Positions 45,519-53,818 of a stretch of 64,000 bases of DNA are shown here, piece by piece (position 1 is the first letter of the stretch; the number at the start of each line of letters is the position of its first letter). Position numbers and translations under genes: made by a program. Location of the stretch: NCBI GenBank assembly GCA_003151275.1, contig PLXC01000020.1:1-64000 (forward strand). The letters run 5' to 3'. The notes under the pieces were generated by a model. It was not told where the DNA came from and did no database searches. It worked only from the letters and a program-made list of their open reading frames with translations. This stretch comes from Candidatus Melainabacteria bacterium. GTDB taxonomy: Bacteria > Cyanobacteriota > Vampirovibrionia > Obscuribacterales > Obscuribacteraceae.

Positions 45519-46917
45519 AACTAGTTTTTGCTGCCCATTATGCAAAGGCACCATTGCAAAAAGCGAGAGTGGTTTCGCCTGCAACATTTGCCAGCGCGAA
45601 TATCCCCTTGTCGCTGGTATTTTTGATTTCCGAATTTGCCCAGACCCGTACATCGACATTCCTGCTGATCGGGCTAAGGCATTGCGAATTGAGGCACAGG
45701 CTGAGACTGCAACCTTCGCTGACTTAGTCGCCTTTTATTACTCCATTACTCCGGAAGTACCTGATGATTTGGCGCGACATTATCTGAACCACCACGTCTC
45801 CGGCGCGAAGAGAGGTGCCGGAATTCTCGAAAGGGTGAAGTCTTACAAGCTCGGTCAATATCTCGAACCTGGTATCACCTTACTTGATCTTGGTTGTGGT
45901 ACTGGAGGATTTCTGGCAGCGGCGAGGGCGCAGGGCGCATTCTGTGTAGGTGTTGATGTTGCCTTAAGATGGCTGGTAGTTGCTCGCAGCCGGTTTCGAG
46001 AGATGGAGTGTGAGGATGTCACCGTGATCTGTGCGTGTGCTGATCATTTGCCTTTCATAACGGACTCTTTTGATCTGATAGTGGCGGAAAATTTGCTCGA
46101 ACATTGTAGTGATACCATTCGTGTTCTCGCTGAAGTTAAGAGAATTCGCCGAAAGACCGGAGCTTTCATGGCGCGAACGATCAATCGATTCGCCATGGCG
46201 CCAGAGCCGCATGTAGGTGTTTGGGGCGTGGGCTTTCTTCCCAAGACGATGATGAATGGCTATGTCAAGTTGGTGAAAGGGATCCCTTACGAGCACATTC
46301 ATTTGGAGTCCTTTGGTAGTTTGGATCGGGCAATACAAACGGTCGACGATCAACCGCTTGTTACAAGGGTTCCCTTGATTACAGAGGCGGACTATTCGCA
46401 CCATCCGCAGTGGAAGCAGTCCTTGTTCAAAATCTACAATTTGATGATGACGAAGCCGGGGCTAGGAAATTTATTGGCGCGGATTGGACCTTACATTGAC
46501 ATCGTGACCAAACCGGAGGTGTTTGTTCCAAAAGGCAGTGGTCCGCTAACGCCAATTTCGGGAGAGCAGATGTCCCGCGGCGCGATGTCCGGCAGTCTGA
46601 AATGCGAAGATCGGAAGTTCGGCAATTCGACATCCGGGGATCCAATGTCCGGCAATCCGAAGTCCGGAGATCCGACGTCCGGTGATTCGATGTCCGGCAA
46701 TCCAAAGTCCAGAGTAGATCCGAAGTCCGGGGATCCGAAGTCCGGGGATCCGAAGTTCGGGGATCCGAAGTTCGGGGATCCGAAGTCCGGGAATCCGAAG
46801 TCCGGGGATCCGATGTCCGGCAATTCGAGATCTAATAGTCCGACGTCAAGCAAATTGAGAGTTAGCGAACCGACACCCACTGATTTGCTCTCAGGCAACC
46901 ATGCAATCTTTAACTAA
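45490..46917 (+). CDS. Class I SAM methyltransferase with zinc-ribbon head and pentapeptide-repeat tail
   Basis: About 475 residues. The N-terminus is a Trm112-like zinc ribbon (CCPLCKGTI, then [17 protein letters not shown]). The methyltransferase core has [17 protein letters not shown] and [15 protein letters not shown], with ENLLEHCSD. After about residue 365 comes a low-complexity tail of [10 protein letters not shown]-type pentapeptides, not expected in this family. Start ATG 45490 or 45502, both inside the end of the deacetylase; a longer frame reaches 45430. It overlaps the next gene by 17 bases. Role in glycan methylation inferred. Confidence 0.83.
   Translation: MSIEMSAKIETSFCCPLCKGTIAKSESGFACNICQREYPLVAGIFDFRICPDPYIDIPADRAKALRIEAQAETATFADLVAFYYSITPEVPDDLARHYLNHHVSGAKRGAGILERVKSYKLGQYLEPGITLLDLGCGTGGFLAAARAQGAFCVGVDVALRWLVVARSRFREMECEDVTVICACADHLPFITDSFDLIVAENLLEHCSDTIRVLAEVKRIRRKTGAFMARTINRFAMAPEPHVGVWGVGFLPKTMMNGYVKLVKGIPYEHIHLESFGSLDRAIQTVDDQPLVTRVPLITEADYSHHPQWKQSLFKIYNLMMTKPGLGNLLARIGPYIDIVTKPEVFVPKGSGPLTPISGEQMSRGAMSGSLKCEDRKFGNSTSGDPMSGNPKSGDPTSGDSMSGNPKSRVDPKSGDPKSGDPKFGDPKFGDPKSGNPKSGDPMSGNSRSNSPTSSKLRVSEPTPTDLLSGNHAIFN
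46591..46835 (+). repeat. 15-base tandem repeat coding for SGDPK-type pentapeptides
   Basis: About 16 units of the type GATCCGAAGTCCGGG, with single-base variants (AAG/ATG/ACG, TCC/TTC, GAT/AAT) and one 3-base insertion near 46711. The unit contains the palindrome GGATCC. All frames stay free of stops for a while on both strands because the unit length is divisible by three. Confidence 0.92.
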
Positions 46918-48451
46918 CAATTCTGTTCAATCACAAAAAATCGACCGAGTGGATAGGCGCTTTTCTTTTATTGCTCTGAGTGTTGTCACAACTCTACTCC
47001 TCGTCGGTATATTTCGCCATGAAATGTGGCGAGATGAGCTGCAGGCTTGGTGCATCGCAAGGGATAGTGCGACCTTGCTCGATGTTCATAGGCATCTGTT
47101 GTATGAAGGTCATCCGATTTCCTGGTACCTGCCGCTATTTGTTTTTTCGAGATTTACTCACGATCCGCTTACCATGCAATTGTTCAATGTTGTGCTGATG
47201 GCAGCAACTTGTTTTCTTGTCCTTGCCTATTCACCATTCAACAAATTGCAAAAGATTCTTTTTTGTTTGGGATATTTCCCGTTGTTTGAGTATGGAATTA
47301 TTAGCAGAAGTTATTCGCTTGAACTTTTGGTAATTGTGGTGTTTTGTTGTTTGTTCAAGTTTAGAAACCAGCATCCGTGGTGGCTTTTCTCGTCTCTGAT
47401 TGTTCTTGCTTCGGTAAACGCTTATGGACTAATGATTGCATGCGCCTTCACTGCCACACTAATTGTCCAATATTGGTTAAGCAGAAAGGAGACTCCTTTT
47501 CCAAAGCAAGTCACCGCGTTTGGTACCGTGTTGGTGATTTCGGCAGCTGCCCTCACAGTAATTCAAATGAGTGCGCCAGCCGATGGATATCATGGGGAAA
47601 TGACGGCGATAAAGGAGAAGCAGCCCAAGAGGCTGTTTAAAGCCTTAAGGGCGATTCCGATCGCGTACGCGCCGATCCCAAACTTCGAGGCGCGCGAATT
47701 CTGGAACACTGATATCGTTTCCAGGATTGAAAATGAAACGGCAATTTACGTCATCGTTTTAGCAGTGTTGATGTTGTGTGTTGTTCTGTTGTACACCAGA
47801 CCAGTAGCTCTCTTTATGTATGCTATCGGAACAGGAGGGCTTGTTCTTTTTAGTTTCACGCACTTGTTGGGCGGGTTAAGGCAGCAGGGACATTTGTTTA
47901 TTGTACTGTTTTGCAGTTTTTGGTTAGCGCACTACGTAACGAACAAGGAAGTTGGCCCAAATCTCGCCAAGTCGATATCAACTGATTCTGCGCGCTCTCT
48001 CTTTCTCACATTCGTGCTAATTCTTCAATCAATTGCCGGTGGATATGCTTATTACCAAGATCTTATTCGACCGTTTTCATCCGCCAAGTTGGTAGCTAGA
48101 TTTATCAAACAGAAGGGACTTTCCGACATGTTGATTATTGGTAGTAATGATCATGAGATGTCTTCTGTATCTGGGTATTTGGACAGGAAAATTTATTGCC
48201 CGGAGAGCAAAACTTACATCGGCTTTGTTGTTAATAACACTAGCCGTCATAATATTGAGTTCGAGGAGTTGTCCCTTGCAGCAAAGCAAGTCATGGATGA
48301 TCGTCACACCAATGATGCGTTACTGATTCTGAACTATCCATTAGGCGCTATCCCAAATGGTTTTCAGGTCGAGTGTTTGAATCAGTTTGATCAGAGCATC
48401 CAAGCTGATGAGAAATTCTATCTTTACCGAATCACGCGGGCGATGAAATAA
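46901..48451 (+). CDS. GT-C-like polytopic membrane protein
   Basis: A 516-residue protein with about ten spans. The first outer loop carries HEMWRDELQAW (Asp45/Glu46), an acidic pair placed as in GT-C glycosyltransferases that use polyprenyl-linked donors. A roughly 110-residue soluble C-terminus follows the last span. Similarity is clearer to uncharacterised GT39/mannosyltransferase-like proteins than to Wzy polymerases, but a polymerase or ligase role cannot be excluded. It is the last gene of the plus-strand glycan operon, overlaps the methyltransferase by 17 bases, and its TAA is directly followed by an ATG (micro-ORF). Confidence 0.72.
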   Translation: MQSLTNNSVQSQKIDRVDRRFSFIALSVVTTLLLVGIFRHEMWRDELQAWCIARDSATLLDVHRHLLYEGHPISWYLPLFVFSRFTHDPLTMQLFNVVLMAATCFLVLAYSPFNKLQKILFCLGYFPLFEYGIISRSYSLELLVIVVFCCLFKFRNQHPWWLFSSLIVLASVNAYGLMIACAFTATLIVQYWLSRKETPFPKQVTAFGTVLVISAAALTVIQMSAPADGYHGEMTAIKEKQPKRLFKALRAIPIAYAPIPNFEAREFWNTDIVSRIENETAIYVIVLAVLMLCVVLLYTRPVALFMYAIGTGGLVLFSFTHLLGGLRQQGHLFIVLFCSFWLAHYVTNKEVGPNLAKSISTDSARSLFLTFVLILQSIAGGYAYYQDLIRPFSSAKLVARFIKQKGLSDMLIIGSNDHEMSSVSGYLDRKIYCPESKTYIGFVVNNTSRHNIEFEELSLAAKQVMDDRHTNDALLILNYPLGAIPNGFQVECLNQFDQSIQADEKFYLYRITRAMK

Positions 48452-48520
48452 ATGCTTGAACAAACCAACTTCTTTTCTTACAAATCAAAAGGGCAGCGAA
48501 GTAAATGCTTGAACGGTTAA
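48452..48520 (+). other. Micro-ORF 1 before the Clp N-domain gene
   Basis: A 22-codon ORF starts at the ATG immediately after the TAA of the GT-C-like gene and begins MLEQTNFF. It overlaps micro-ORF 2. The junction TAAATGCTTGAAC recurs twice more downstream. It could be a leader, or debris from a local duplication of the next gene's start. Confidence 0.3.
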
Positions 48521-48555
48521 ATTTTATGCTTATCCCATATTGGATTAGAAACTAA
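48505..48555 (+). other. Micro-ORF 2 before the Clp N-domain gene
   Basis: A 16-codon ORF (MLERLNFMLIPYWIRN). Its TAA abuts the ATG of the Clp N-domain gene. Its first residues resemble that gene's start (MFERIKSLF), which supports duplication of a short 5' segment. Confidence 0.3.
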
Positions 48556-49029
48556 ATGTTTGAACGAATCAAATCGTTATTTGCGCTCAAGGCAAATATT
48601 TTCGACTGTTTTACAAGCGAGGCACTTGAAGTCGTCAATCTTGCCACGAATGAAGCTCGGTCCCTGCGGCATAACTTCATCGGCACAGAACACATACTTC
48701 TGGGGTTGATTGCAGCGTCTGACGGCACGGCTGCTCAGACTTTGACGTCACACGGCGTTGAACTCGGCAGCGCCCGTCTCGAGGTTGCTAAAATTTGGGG
48801 AGCTGGTGGCGGCAAGATGACGGCAGAGCTTCCATTTACTCCAAGCGCAAAGCGCTTGTTAGAGTCTGCCTTGGAGCAATCCAAAAGTTTGGGATTGAGC
48901 TATGTAGGTACAGAGCATTTACTGCTCGGGTTGATTGAGCCAGGTCGGGGCGTTGCAATGAAGGTTTTAAAAAATCTGGGAGTGACTAGAGAAGATCTTG
49001 CGGTTGCGCTGCGTCGTCCTTTGATCTGA
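48556..49029 (+). CDS. Stand-alone Clp N-domain protein
   Basis: A 157-residue protein consisting of the double Clp repeat (N domain of ClpC/ClpA): repeat 1 with EARSLRHNFIGTEHILLGLI and repeat 2 with SKSLGLSYVGTEHLLLGLIE. No AAA+ module follows, so it is not an unfoldase. Such free N domains may act as adaptors or substrate-binding antagonists for ClpC, though this is inferred. Its start directly follows a micro-ORF stop. The HtrA-like protease gene begins 65 bases later on the same strand, a suggestive proteostasis pairing. Confidence 0.85.
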   Translation: MFERIKSLFALKANIFDCFTSEALEVVNLATNEARSLRHNFIGTEHILLGLIAASDGTAAQTLTSHGVELGSARLEVAKIWGAGGGKMTAELPFTPSAKRLLESALEQSKSLGLSYVGTEHLLLGLIEPGRGVAMKVLKNLGVTREDLAVALRRPLI

Positions 49030-49094
49030 TTTCAAAAGAAGGTCCCGCCGCACAATTCTGGTACCATTGGTTTGATCCCGACCGAGCATCGAAT

Positions 49095-50279
49095 ATGACT
49101 GAGACTTCGAACGGTATTCCACCAGGCAATTCTTCCTCAACCACTGCTGTGAGTTCGACAAAGAAACCGGTACTTATTGGTATTTTGGTTGCCGTGGTGC
49201 TTTCGGCAGTATTCAATTTTGGCATATGGTATGGCATGGGATTGCAGCCGAACAAATCAGCAAGCCCCGTCACTTCAGGCAATACCACTTCATCACAATC
49301 CTTAGCATCAGTTGCCACGGTGGCATCAGTGGCTGACCCTTACGTTGTCACGATCTACCTGAGTCCGACGGACGACAAGAAAAAGCAGCAACCTGATTTA
49401 AATCTTCCGATGTTTCAAAGGCAAGAGCCGCAGCCGCGATCGATTGCGGACAGAAGACCGATCGGTGCAGGCGTGATCATTCAAGCTGATGGTTATATCT
49501 TGACCAGCTCGCACGTTTTACGTCCCAACTATGACGTGAAGGTAACCTTAAACGACAAGCGGAAATTCGATGCCAAGGTAATTGGCAAGGATCCGTTTAT
49601 GGACCTTGCTGTAATCAAGATTGATGCAAGCGATTTGCCGGTGGCCAAATTTGGTGATAGCAATAAGCTGCGCACAGGTGACTGGGCTATTGCCGTGGGA
49701 AGTCCATTCGGCTTTGAACACAGTGTCACATTGGGCATTGTCAGTGGCATTGGCAGATCGCTGGATCAATTGAACAATAACATGGACATGATACAAACGG
49801 ATGCGGCGTTAAACCCAGGCAATTCCGGCGGTCCACTATTGAATGCGAGAGGCGAGGTAATCGGCATCAATACAGCAGTTCGTAACCAAGCGCAAAACAT
49901 TTCCTTTGCTATTCCCGCTGATCGCGCTCAAGCCATCGCTACTGATTTGAGGGAACATGGCAGCATTGCTAGACCTTACTTAGGCCTCAATATGATGGAT
50001 ATCGACGCCCAAACCTCTAAAGCTATGAATTATCCTGATGCAAATGGCGTCGTTGTGGCGTATGTGGTAAAAGACTCCCCGTGCGAAAAAGCTGGGCTCT
50101 ATCAACACGATTTGATCGAAAAGGTAGACGCTGTTCCGGTTAGTTCTACGATCGAAGTAAGAAAAATTATTCAACAGCACAAGCCTGATGATGTGCTTGT
50201 CTTCTCATTGATGCGCAAAGATGGACATGAAATTCGGAAGGTAAAACTAGGCACTTACCCGGAAAGCTTTTCCTATTAG
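49095..50279 (+). CDS. HtrA/Deg-type serine protease
   Basis: A 394-residue membrane-anchored protease of family S1C. One span (about 25-48), a linker, then a trypsin-like domain with the full triad: His140 (LTSSHVLRP), Asp170 (DPFMDLAVIKI), Ser244 (NPGNSGGPLLN). A single PDZ domain occupies about 290-390 (PDANGVVVAYVVKDSPCEKA). HtrA enzymes degrade or refold damaged envelope proteins. The length is typical. The start is ATG 49095. It is convergent with the sensor kinase, with only 7 bases between stops. Confidence 0.93.
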   Translation: MTETSNGIPPGNSSSTTAVSSTKKPVLIGILVAVVLSAVFNFGIWYGMGLQPNKSASPVTSGNTTSSQSLASVATVASVADPYVVTIYLSPTDDKKKQQPDLNLPMFQRQEPQPRSIADRRPIGAGVIIQADGYILTSSHVLRPNYDVKVTLNDKRKFDAKVIGKDPFMDLAVIKIDASDLPVAKFGDSNKLRTGDWAIAVGSPFGFEHSVTLGIVSGIGRSLDQLNNNMDMIQTDAALNPGNSGGPLLNARGEVIGINTAVRNQAQNISFAIPADRAQAIATDLREHGSIARPYLGLNMMDIDAQTSKAMNYPDANGVVVAYVVKDSPCEKAGLYQHDLIEKVDAVPVSSTIEVRKIIQQHKPDDVLVFSLMRKDGHEIRKVKLGTYPESFSY

Positions 50280-50286
50280 TCTGTAT

Positions 50287-52101
50287 TCAGGCGGCGCTAG
50301 TGTTCGCTGCCTTTGGAATGGTGAACCAGAATGTGCTTCCTTCTGCTTCCTTGCTCCGCACACCGATGCTGCCACCATTCTGTTCAATAATTTGTTTGCA
50401 GATGGCCAAACCTAATCCAGTGCCACCTTTGTGTCGCGGATCTTCAGATTGAATTTGTTGAAAGCGTTGAAACAACATGCTTTGCGAATGCTGTGGAATG
50501 CCGATACCTTGATCAGTGACGCGCACTTCCACTAGATTTTCTTTTTCTTCAAAGCTAATCGAAACAGTCGATTCGACTGGGGAAAATTTCACCGCATTTG
50601 ATACCAAATTTACAATCACTTGAACAACTTTGTCTTGGTCAATGTATACACTGGCCTTAGTCACTGCTGATTCGACCCGCACGTCATGCTGTTCCGCGAA
50701 TGAATTAACTGATTCCAACGCTCGTTCAACAACTTTTTCAAGTCTGATGTTTACTTTGTTCATCTGGACTGTTCCGGCCTGCAATTTTTCAGTATCTAGA
50801 ATGTCATTGATCAATGCCATGAGGCGAGTAGAGTTGCGTTCGGCAATCGTCACCGTATTTTTCATGGACTCCGACATCGGTCCAAGCGCGCCTGACCTCA
50901 AAATACTAAGCGCTCCTTTAATAGATGTGAGCGGAGTGCGCAGCTCGTGAGTGACTGTAGCCACAAAAGCTCTCTTCAACTTTTCTACTTCGCGTCTTTC
51001 GGATACGTCTAAGATATTGGCTAAGAACTTCTTTCCTTGCTTGCTGTCAAATTGACTTACAGATAATTCGATCGGAAAGATGTCACCGTTCTCTCTGCGG
51101 GCGTCAAGTTCGGCAATCTTATTTAGCGACTGTTTCAATAGATAGTTGCTAAAATCGAAGACTTCGTTGGCTGGAGCAACCAACAGCATCATCACATCTG
51201 TGTTAATTAGCTCCGCAGCTTTTAAACCGAAAATTGTTTCAATTCTCGGATTGGTCGATTCAATATTTCCGTTTGGATCAAGGGTGATCAGCCCGACGAG
51301 CATGTTGTCGATTACGGCGCGCTCTTTTTCGTGGGCTTGGGTTAGAGCGTTCGCCATGGAGTGGAACGATCCGTCTAGGATACCAATCTCGTCCGTTCCG
51401 CCCACCGGTGGATTGAGCGGATCGCCTCGAACAAGACGATATGAATTGTCGTTCAGAATATTCAGCCGTTTAGCAATGCCTGTGCTGTAGAAAAAAATGA
51501 TCAGAAAAGCCATGCCAATATCGGCCACCAATCCAACGTTGATGATGTCTTTCATGAAACGCCTGGCTTCCGGTAGGTCAGCGCGTTGCCTGTTGTATCG
51601 ATGTCTCTCTAATTTTGCAATTATTTTCCGCGCATAGCACATGTCCATCCAAAGTTTTTTCATTTCAGATCCGGTTAAGGATTCGCGGTCTTTGGGATTG
51701 GTCAGGTCAATCTTTTCAAGATCCGACTCCAGCCAAGATGAAAGACGATCTGCTGATTTCTTTAGAACTATTAGTTGTTCTTGTTGTTGTTTGTTGTCGT
51801 CAAACAAGCCATCTAATTCATCGAAATTCGGTTTCACTTCTTTCTTGCAGGCTTGATAGGACTCCAAATAATCCTTATCGTGTGAAAGGACATAACCAAG
51901 AAAACTGAGTGTTTGCAAAGTGATTAAGCTTGCGCCCCAATTGATGTGGCCCACTACAGATTTCGAGTGATATTCCACCGTTTCGTTCTTTTCTGATTTG
52001 TCGAGCAAGGAGCCCAAAATCAAGAAAAACACCAACTGAAGCATAAACGGGATCGCTAATAACAACATTCCTCTTTGGGCCAGTGATAGTTTCACGATCA
52101 T
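50287..52101 (-). CDS. Membrane sensor histidine kinase (HAMP-PAS-HisKA-HATPase), copy 2
   Basis: About 604 residues, paralogue of the kinase at 7061-8851 with the same order: span, helical sensor loop (about 35-185), span, HAMP, PAS (VGLITLDPNGNIESTNP), HisKA with TVTHELRTPLTSIKGAL (phospho-His 385) and HATPase (VNLVSNAVKFSP, DQGIGIPQH, GGTGLGLAICKQI). The sensor loop is not similar in detail to copy 1, so they probably read different signals. The start is ATG 52101 or the TTG just before it. No partner regulator adjacent. Confidence 0.9.
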   Translation of the reverse strand: MIVKLSLAQRGMLLLAIPFMLQLVFFLILGSLLDKSEKNETVEYHSKSVVGHINWGASLITLQTLSFLGYVLSHDKDYLESYQACKKEVKPNFDELDGLFDDNKQQQEQLIVLKKSADRLSSWLESDLEKIDLTNPKDRESLTGSEMKKLWMDMCYARKIIAKLERHRYNRQRADLPEARRFMKDIINVGLVADIGMAFLIIFFYSTGIAKRLNILNDNSYRLVRGDPLNPPVGGTDEIGILDGSFHSMANALTQAHEKERAVIDNMLVGLITLDPNGNIESTNPRIETIFGLKAAELINTDVMMLLVAPANEVFDFSNYLLKQSLNKIAELDARRENGDIFPIELSVSQFDSKQGKKFLANILDVSERREVEKLKRAFVATVTHELRTPLTSIKGALSILRSGALGPMSESMKNTVTIAERNSTRLMALINDILDTEKLQAGTVQMNKVNIRLEKVVERALESVNSFAEQHDVRVESAVTKASVYIDQDKVVQVIVNLVSNAVKFSPVESTVSISFEEKENLVEVRVTDQGIGIPQHSQSMLFQRFQQIQSEDPRHKGGTGLGLAICKQIIEQNGGSIGVRSKEAEGSTFWFTIPKAANTSAA

Positions 52102-52111
52102 CAAGGTTGCT

Positions 52112-52139
52112 ATTTTCTTAGTGCCATATGTGGTGTCAA
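52112..52139 (-). promoter_or_regulatory. Possible promoter of sensor kinase copy 2
   Basis: On the minus strand a perfect TTGACA (52134-52139) is followed after 16 bases by GAAAAT (52112-52117), 4 of 6 matches to the -10. Transcription would start only a few bases before the ATG, implying a very short or absent leader. Confidence 0.35.
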
Positions 52140-52216
52140 GGCTCTTTTAAATGGGATGGTGCTCATTTACTCTAAGCCTATCCTTGATGATATATCGACT
52201 GATTTGGGCAGCCAAT

Positions 52217-52924
52217 CTAGAAAGGTGACGCACCGGACGACCATTTACCGGGCCCGCCGCTGCCGCCGCCGCCGCCGCTGCCGCCGCCGCTGCCGCCGCC
52301 GCCGCCACCCACTCCAATGCCAAAACTGAGAGCACCAGATGGCCCTGGTCCAGACGGCGCGACAGCCAATCCGTCCGGATATTCAACTGCCACTGTTCCG
52401 ACATATTTGAGCGTGGCGGGTTGTCCCAGACCAGGGACACCGCCGATGAAGGGCACAGCACCTAGATTGCACAAGGGACCGACTTTGTAACAGCTGACTG
52501 CACTGTATTCATAAAGGCACTGTGACTGATCGATTGGACCGGGGGCACCAGTGTTTGGTCCACAATATTGAATCTTATTGTTTCGGAAGTTTGTTTGTAC
52601 GATCCAAAGGTCGGTACCACAATTGTTGTAGCCTCCTATTGGTACCAGGTTAACGAATTTGCCAAACCCAGAGTTGATCACACTCATGGCCTCCCTGTTA
52701 ACAGCGTTTATAGCGGTAGGGTAGTCGGGAGAAGAGGCAGCGCTTGAAGCGGCTTGTCTAGCAGCAATGGAAATCGTAACCAAACCCAAAGCGAGAGCCA
52801 TTAGGTCGATCAGTGGAAAGAGCGCAAAAAATAGAAAAACGAACAAGACTGGACCAAACTCCGCAAGTGAACCACGTTTGTTGCGACGTGTAACTTTATT
52901 AAATCGTGCGCGATGGATAGCCAC
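52217..52924 (-). CDS. TadE/TadG-like pseudopilin-type protein with Gly-rich tail
   Basis: A 235-residue protein. The first 50 residues fit the TadE-like pattern: a basic lead, then RGSLAEFGPVLFVFLFFALF with a Glu early in the span, followed by IDLMALALGL. The outer part has four to six Cys (likely disulfides), and residues 206-224 are almost pure Gly with Ser. The GTG start has GAGGGG with a 5-base spacer. No other Tad genes lie in the window, so its machinery, if any, is elsewhere. Confidence 0.65.
   Translation of the reverse strand: MAIHRARFNKVTRRNKRGSLAEFGPVLFVFLFFALFPLIDLMALALGLVTISIAARQAASSAASSPDYPTAINAVNREAMSVINSGFGKFVNLVPIGGYNNCGTDLWIVQTNFRNNKIQYCGPNTGAPGPIDQSQCLYEYSAVSCYKVGPLCNLGAVPFIGGVPGLGQPATLKYVGTVAVEYPDGLAVAPSGPGPSGALSFGIGVGGGGGGSGGGSGGGGGSGGPGKWSSGASPF
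52253..52309 (-). repeat. Low-complexity GGC/GGT tract
   Basis: Near-uniform glycine-codon run (GCC-rich on the plus strand) coding for the Gly/Ser tail of the TadE-like protein. Prone to slippage. Confidence 0.85.
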
Positions 52925-53134
52925 AGAAGCCCCTCAGCTGGCAAACATAATGCTGTAATACCATGAAGGTGATAATTTTGTAAGCTTTTTGGCATTAATT
53001 TTGCTTGACTTATGCGCGAAGTGTGCTGTCGTGGGGCGCTCTTCCTGGCCAGGGCAAATCCGTTGTCTGGCAAATATTTTGCCTTGGGTCTGGACCATAG
53101 TTGATCAGCTGAAAGGGAGGTCAACAGTTGATTT

Positions 53135-53701
53135 GTGGTGGCACATGTGGTGCCGTTCATTAACTATTTACGCGCATTTGAGTCTGGTTGTCGTAAACTG
53201 TATGTTTCATCCGTGGGTGGCATTCTGAAGTTGAATCTGTCGTACTGCGCCTTTGCTGCTTTAACAGCCTTTACTTGGATGCTTATGGCGTTTTATCCGC
53301 CATGGATTGTCGTAGAGGATCCTTCAATCGGGGTAAAAACTTACAACACTAAGTTTTACGGTTACGCCTCGATATGGGAGCCGCCTAATACCGAATCCCT
53401 TAATGGCGCTATGGTCGAGGTAGACGTAGGTCGACTATTGCTACAAGATTTGGGAGTTCTGGTGCCGATAGCTTTTTTGTGGTTCTTTTCCGCATCCTTT
53501 CGCCGGGAGATGGAAAGGGCCGAGGCGCAAGAAAACGAGTATCACGGTCCGCAAGCAAATCAGAGTCTAAGCCGCCCTCTGCGGATTGTTCTGTGCGCTA
53601 TTTCTTTGGGTTGTATTGGAACCTCTGTATTCCTGCTCAAAGACAACGTTCATCTTGCAAGGCTGACGCCGATGGTGGACCAATCCAAGTCACCCAAATA
53701 G
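53135..53701 (+). CDS. Small membrane protein, unknown function
   Basis: Up to 188 residues with three hydrophobic segments (LSYCAFAALTAFTWMLMAF; LLLQDLGVLVPIAFLWFF; RIVLCAISLGCIGTSVFLL) separated by an outer loop of about 45 residues (PPWIVVEDPSIGVKTY). No family recognised. The start is uncertain: GTG 53135 opens the frame, while TTG 53231 would place the first span at the N-terminus. The 210 bases before it hold no other gene. Confidence 0.55.
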   Translation: MVAHVVPFINYLRAFESGCRKLYVSSVGGILKLNLSYCAFAALTAFTWMLMAFYPPWIVVEDPSIGVKTYNTKFYGYASIWEPPNTESLNGAMVEVDVGRLLLQDLGVLVPIAFLWFFSASFRREMERAEAQENEYHGPQANQSLSRPLRIVLCAISLGCIGTSVFLLKDNVHLARLTPMVDQSKSPK

Positions 53702-53714
53702 CCTTCGAACTTAA

Positions 53715-53726
53715 ACCGATATCGGT
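53715..53726. promoter_or_regulatory. ACCGATATCGGT palindrome, site 1
   Basis: 12-bp perfect palindrome within CTTAAACCGATATCGGTC, 14 bases after the stop of the small membrane protein and in the convergent gap before the TPR gene. One of three such sites in the window. Operator or dispersed repeat. Confidence 0.45.
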
Positions 53727-53750
53727 CTTGGTTTCTATTCGCGGAACTTA

Positions 53751-53764
53751 AACCGATATCGGTT
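53751..53764. promoter_or_regulatory. ACCGATATCGGT palindrome, site 2
   Basis: 14-bp perfect palindrome AACCGATATCGGTT. It shares the preceding GAACTTA with site 1 and lies 37 bases after it, so the two form a short direct repeat carrying the palindrome. Confidence 0.45.
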
Positions 53765-53818
53765 GAGATTTCAGGGGAGACTCCAATCGATGTTATTGAA
53801 GGCAATTCGGGTGCCACT

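Noticed and set aside
46427..46898. Minus-strand open frames across the 15-base repeat (DFGSP-type repeats)
   Set aside because: A stop-free 15-base unit keeps several frames open. The plus frame continues the methyltransferase, so the others are shadows.
5305..53156. Recurring CATATGTGGTG(C/T)C-like strings at 5305, 52125 and 53143
   Set aside because: The matches differ in sequence and in distance to genes. One overlaps a promoter and the others overlap possible starts, so no consistent element emerges.
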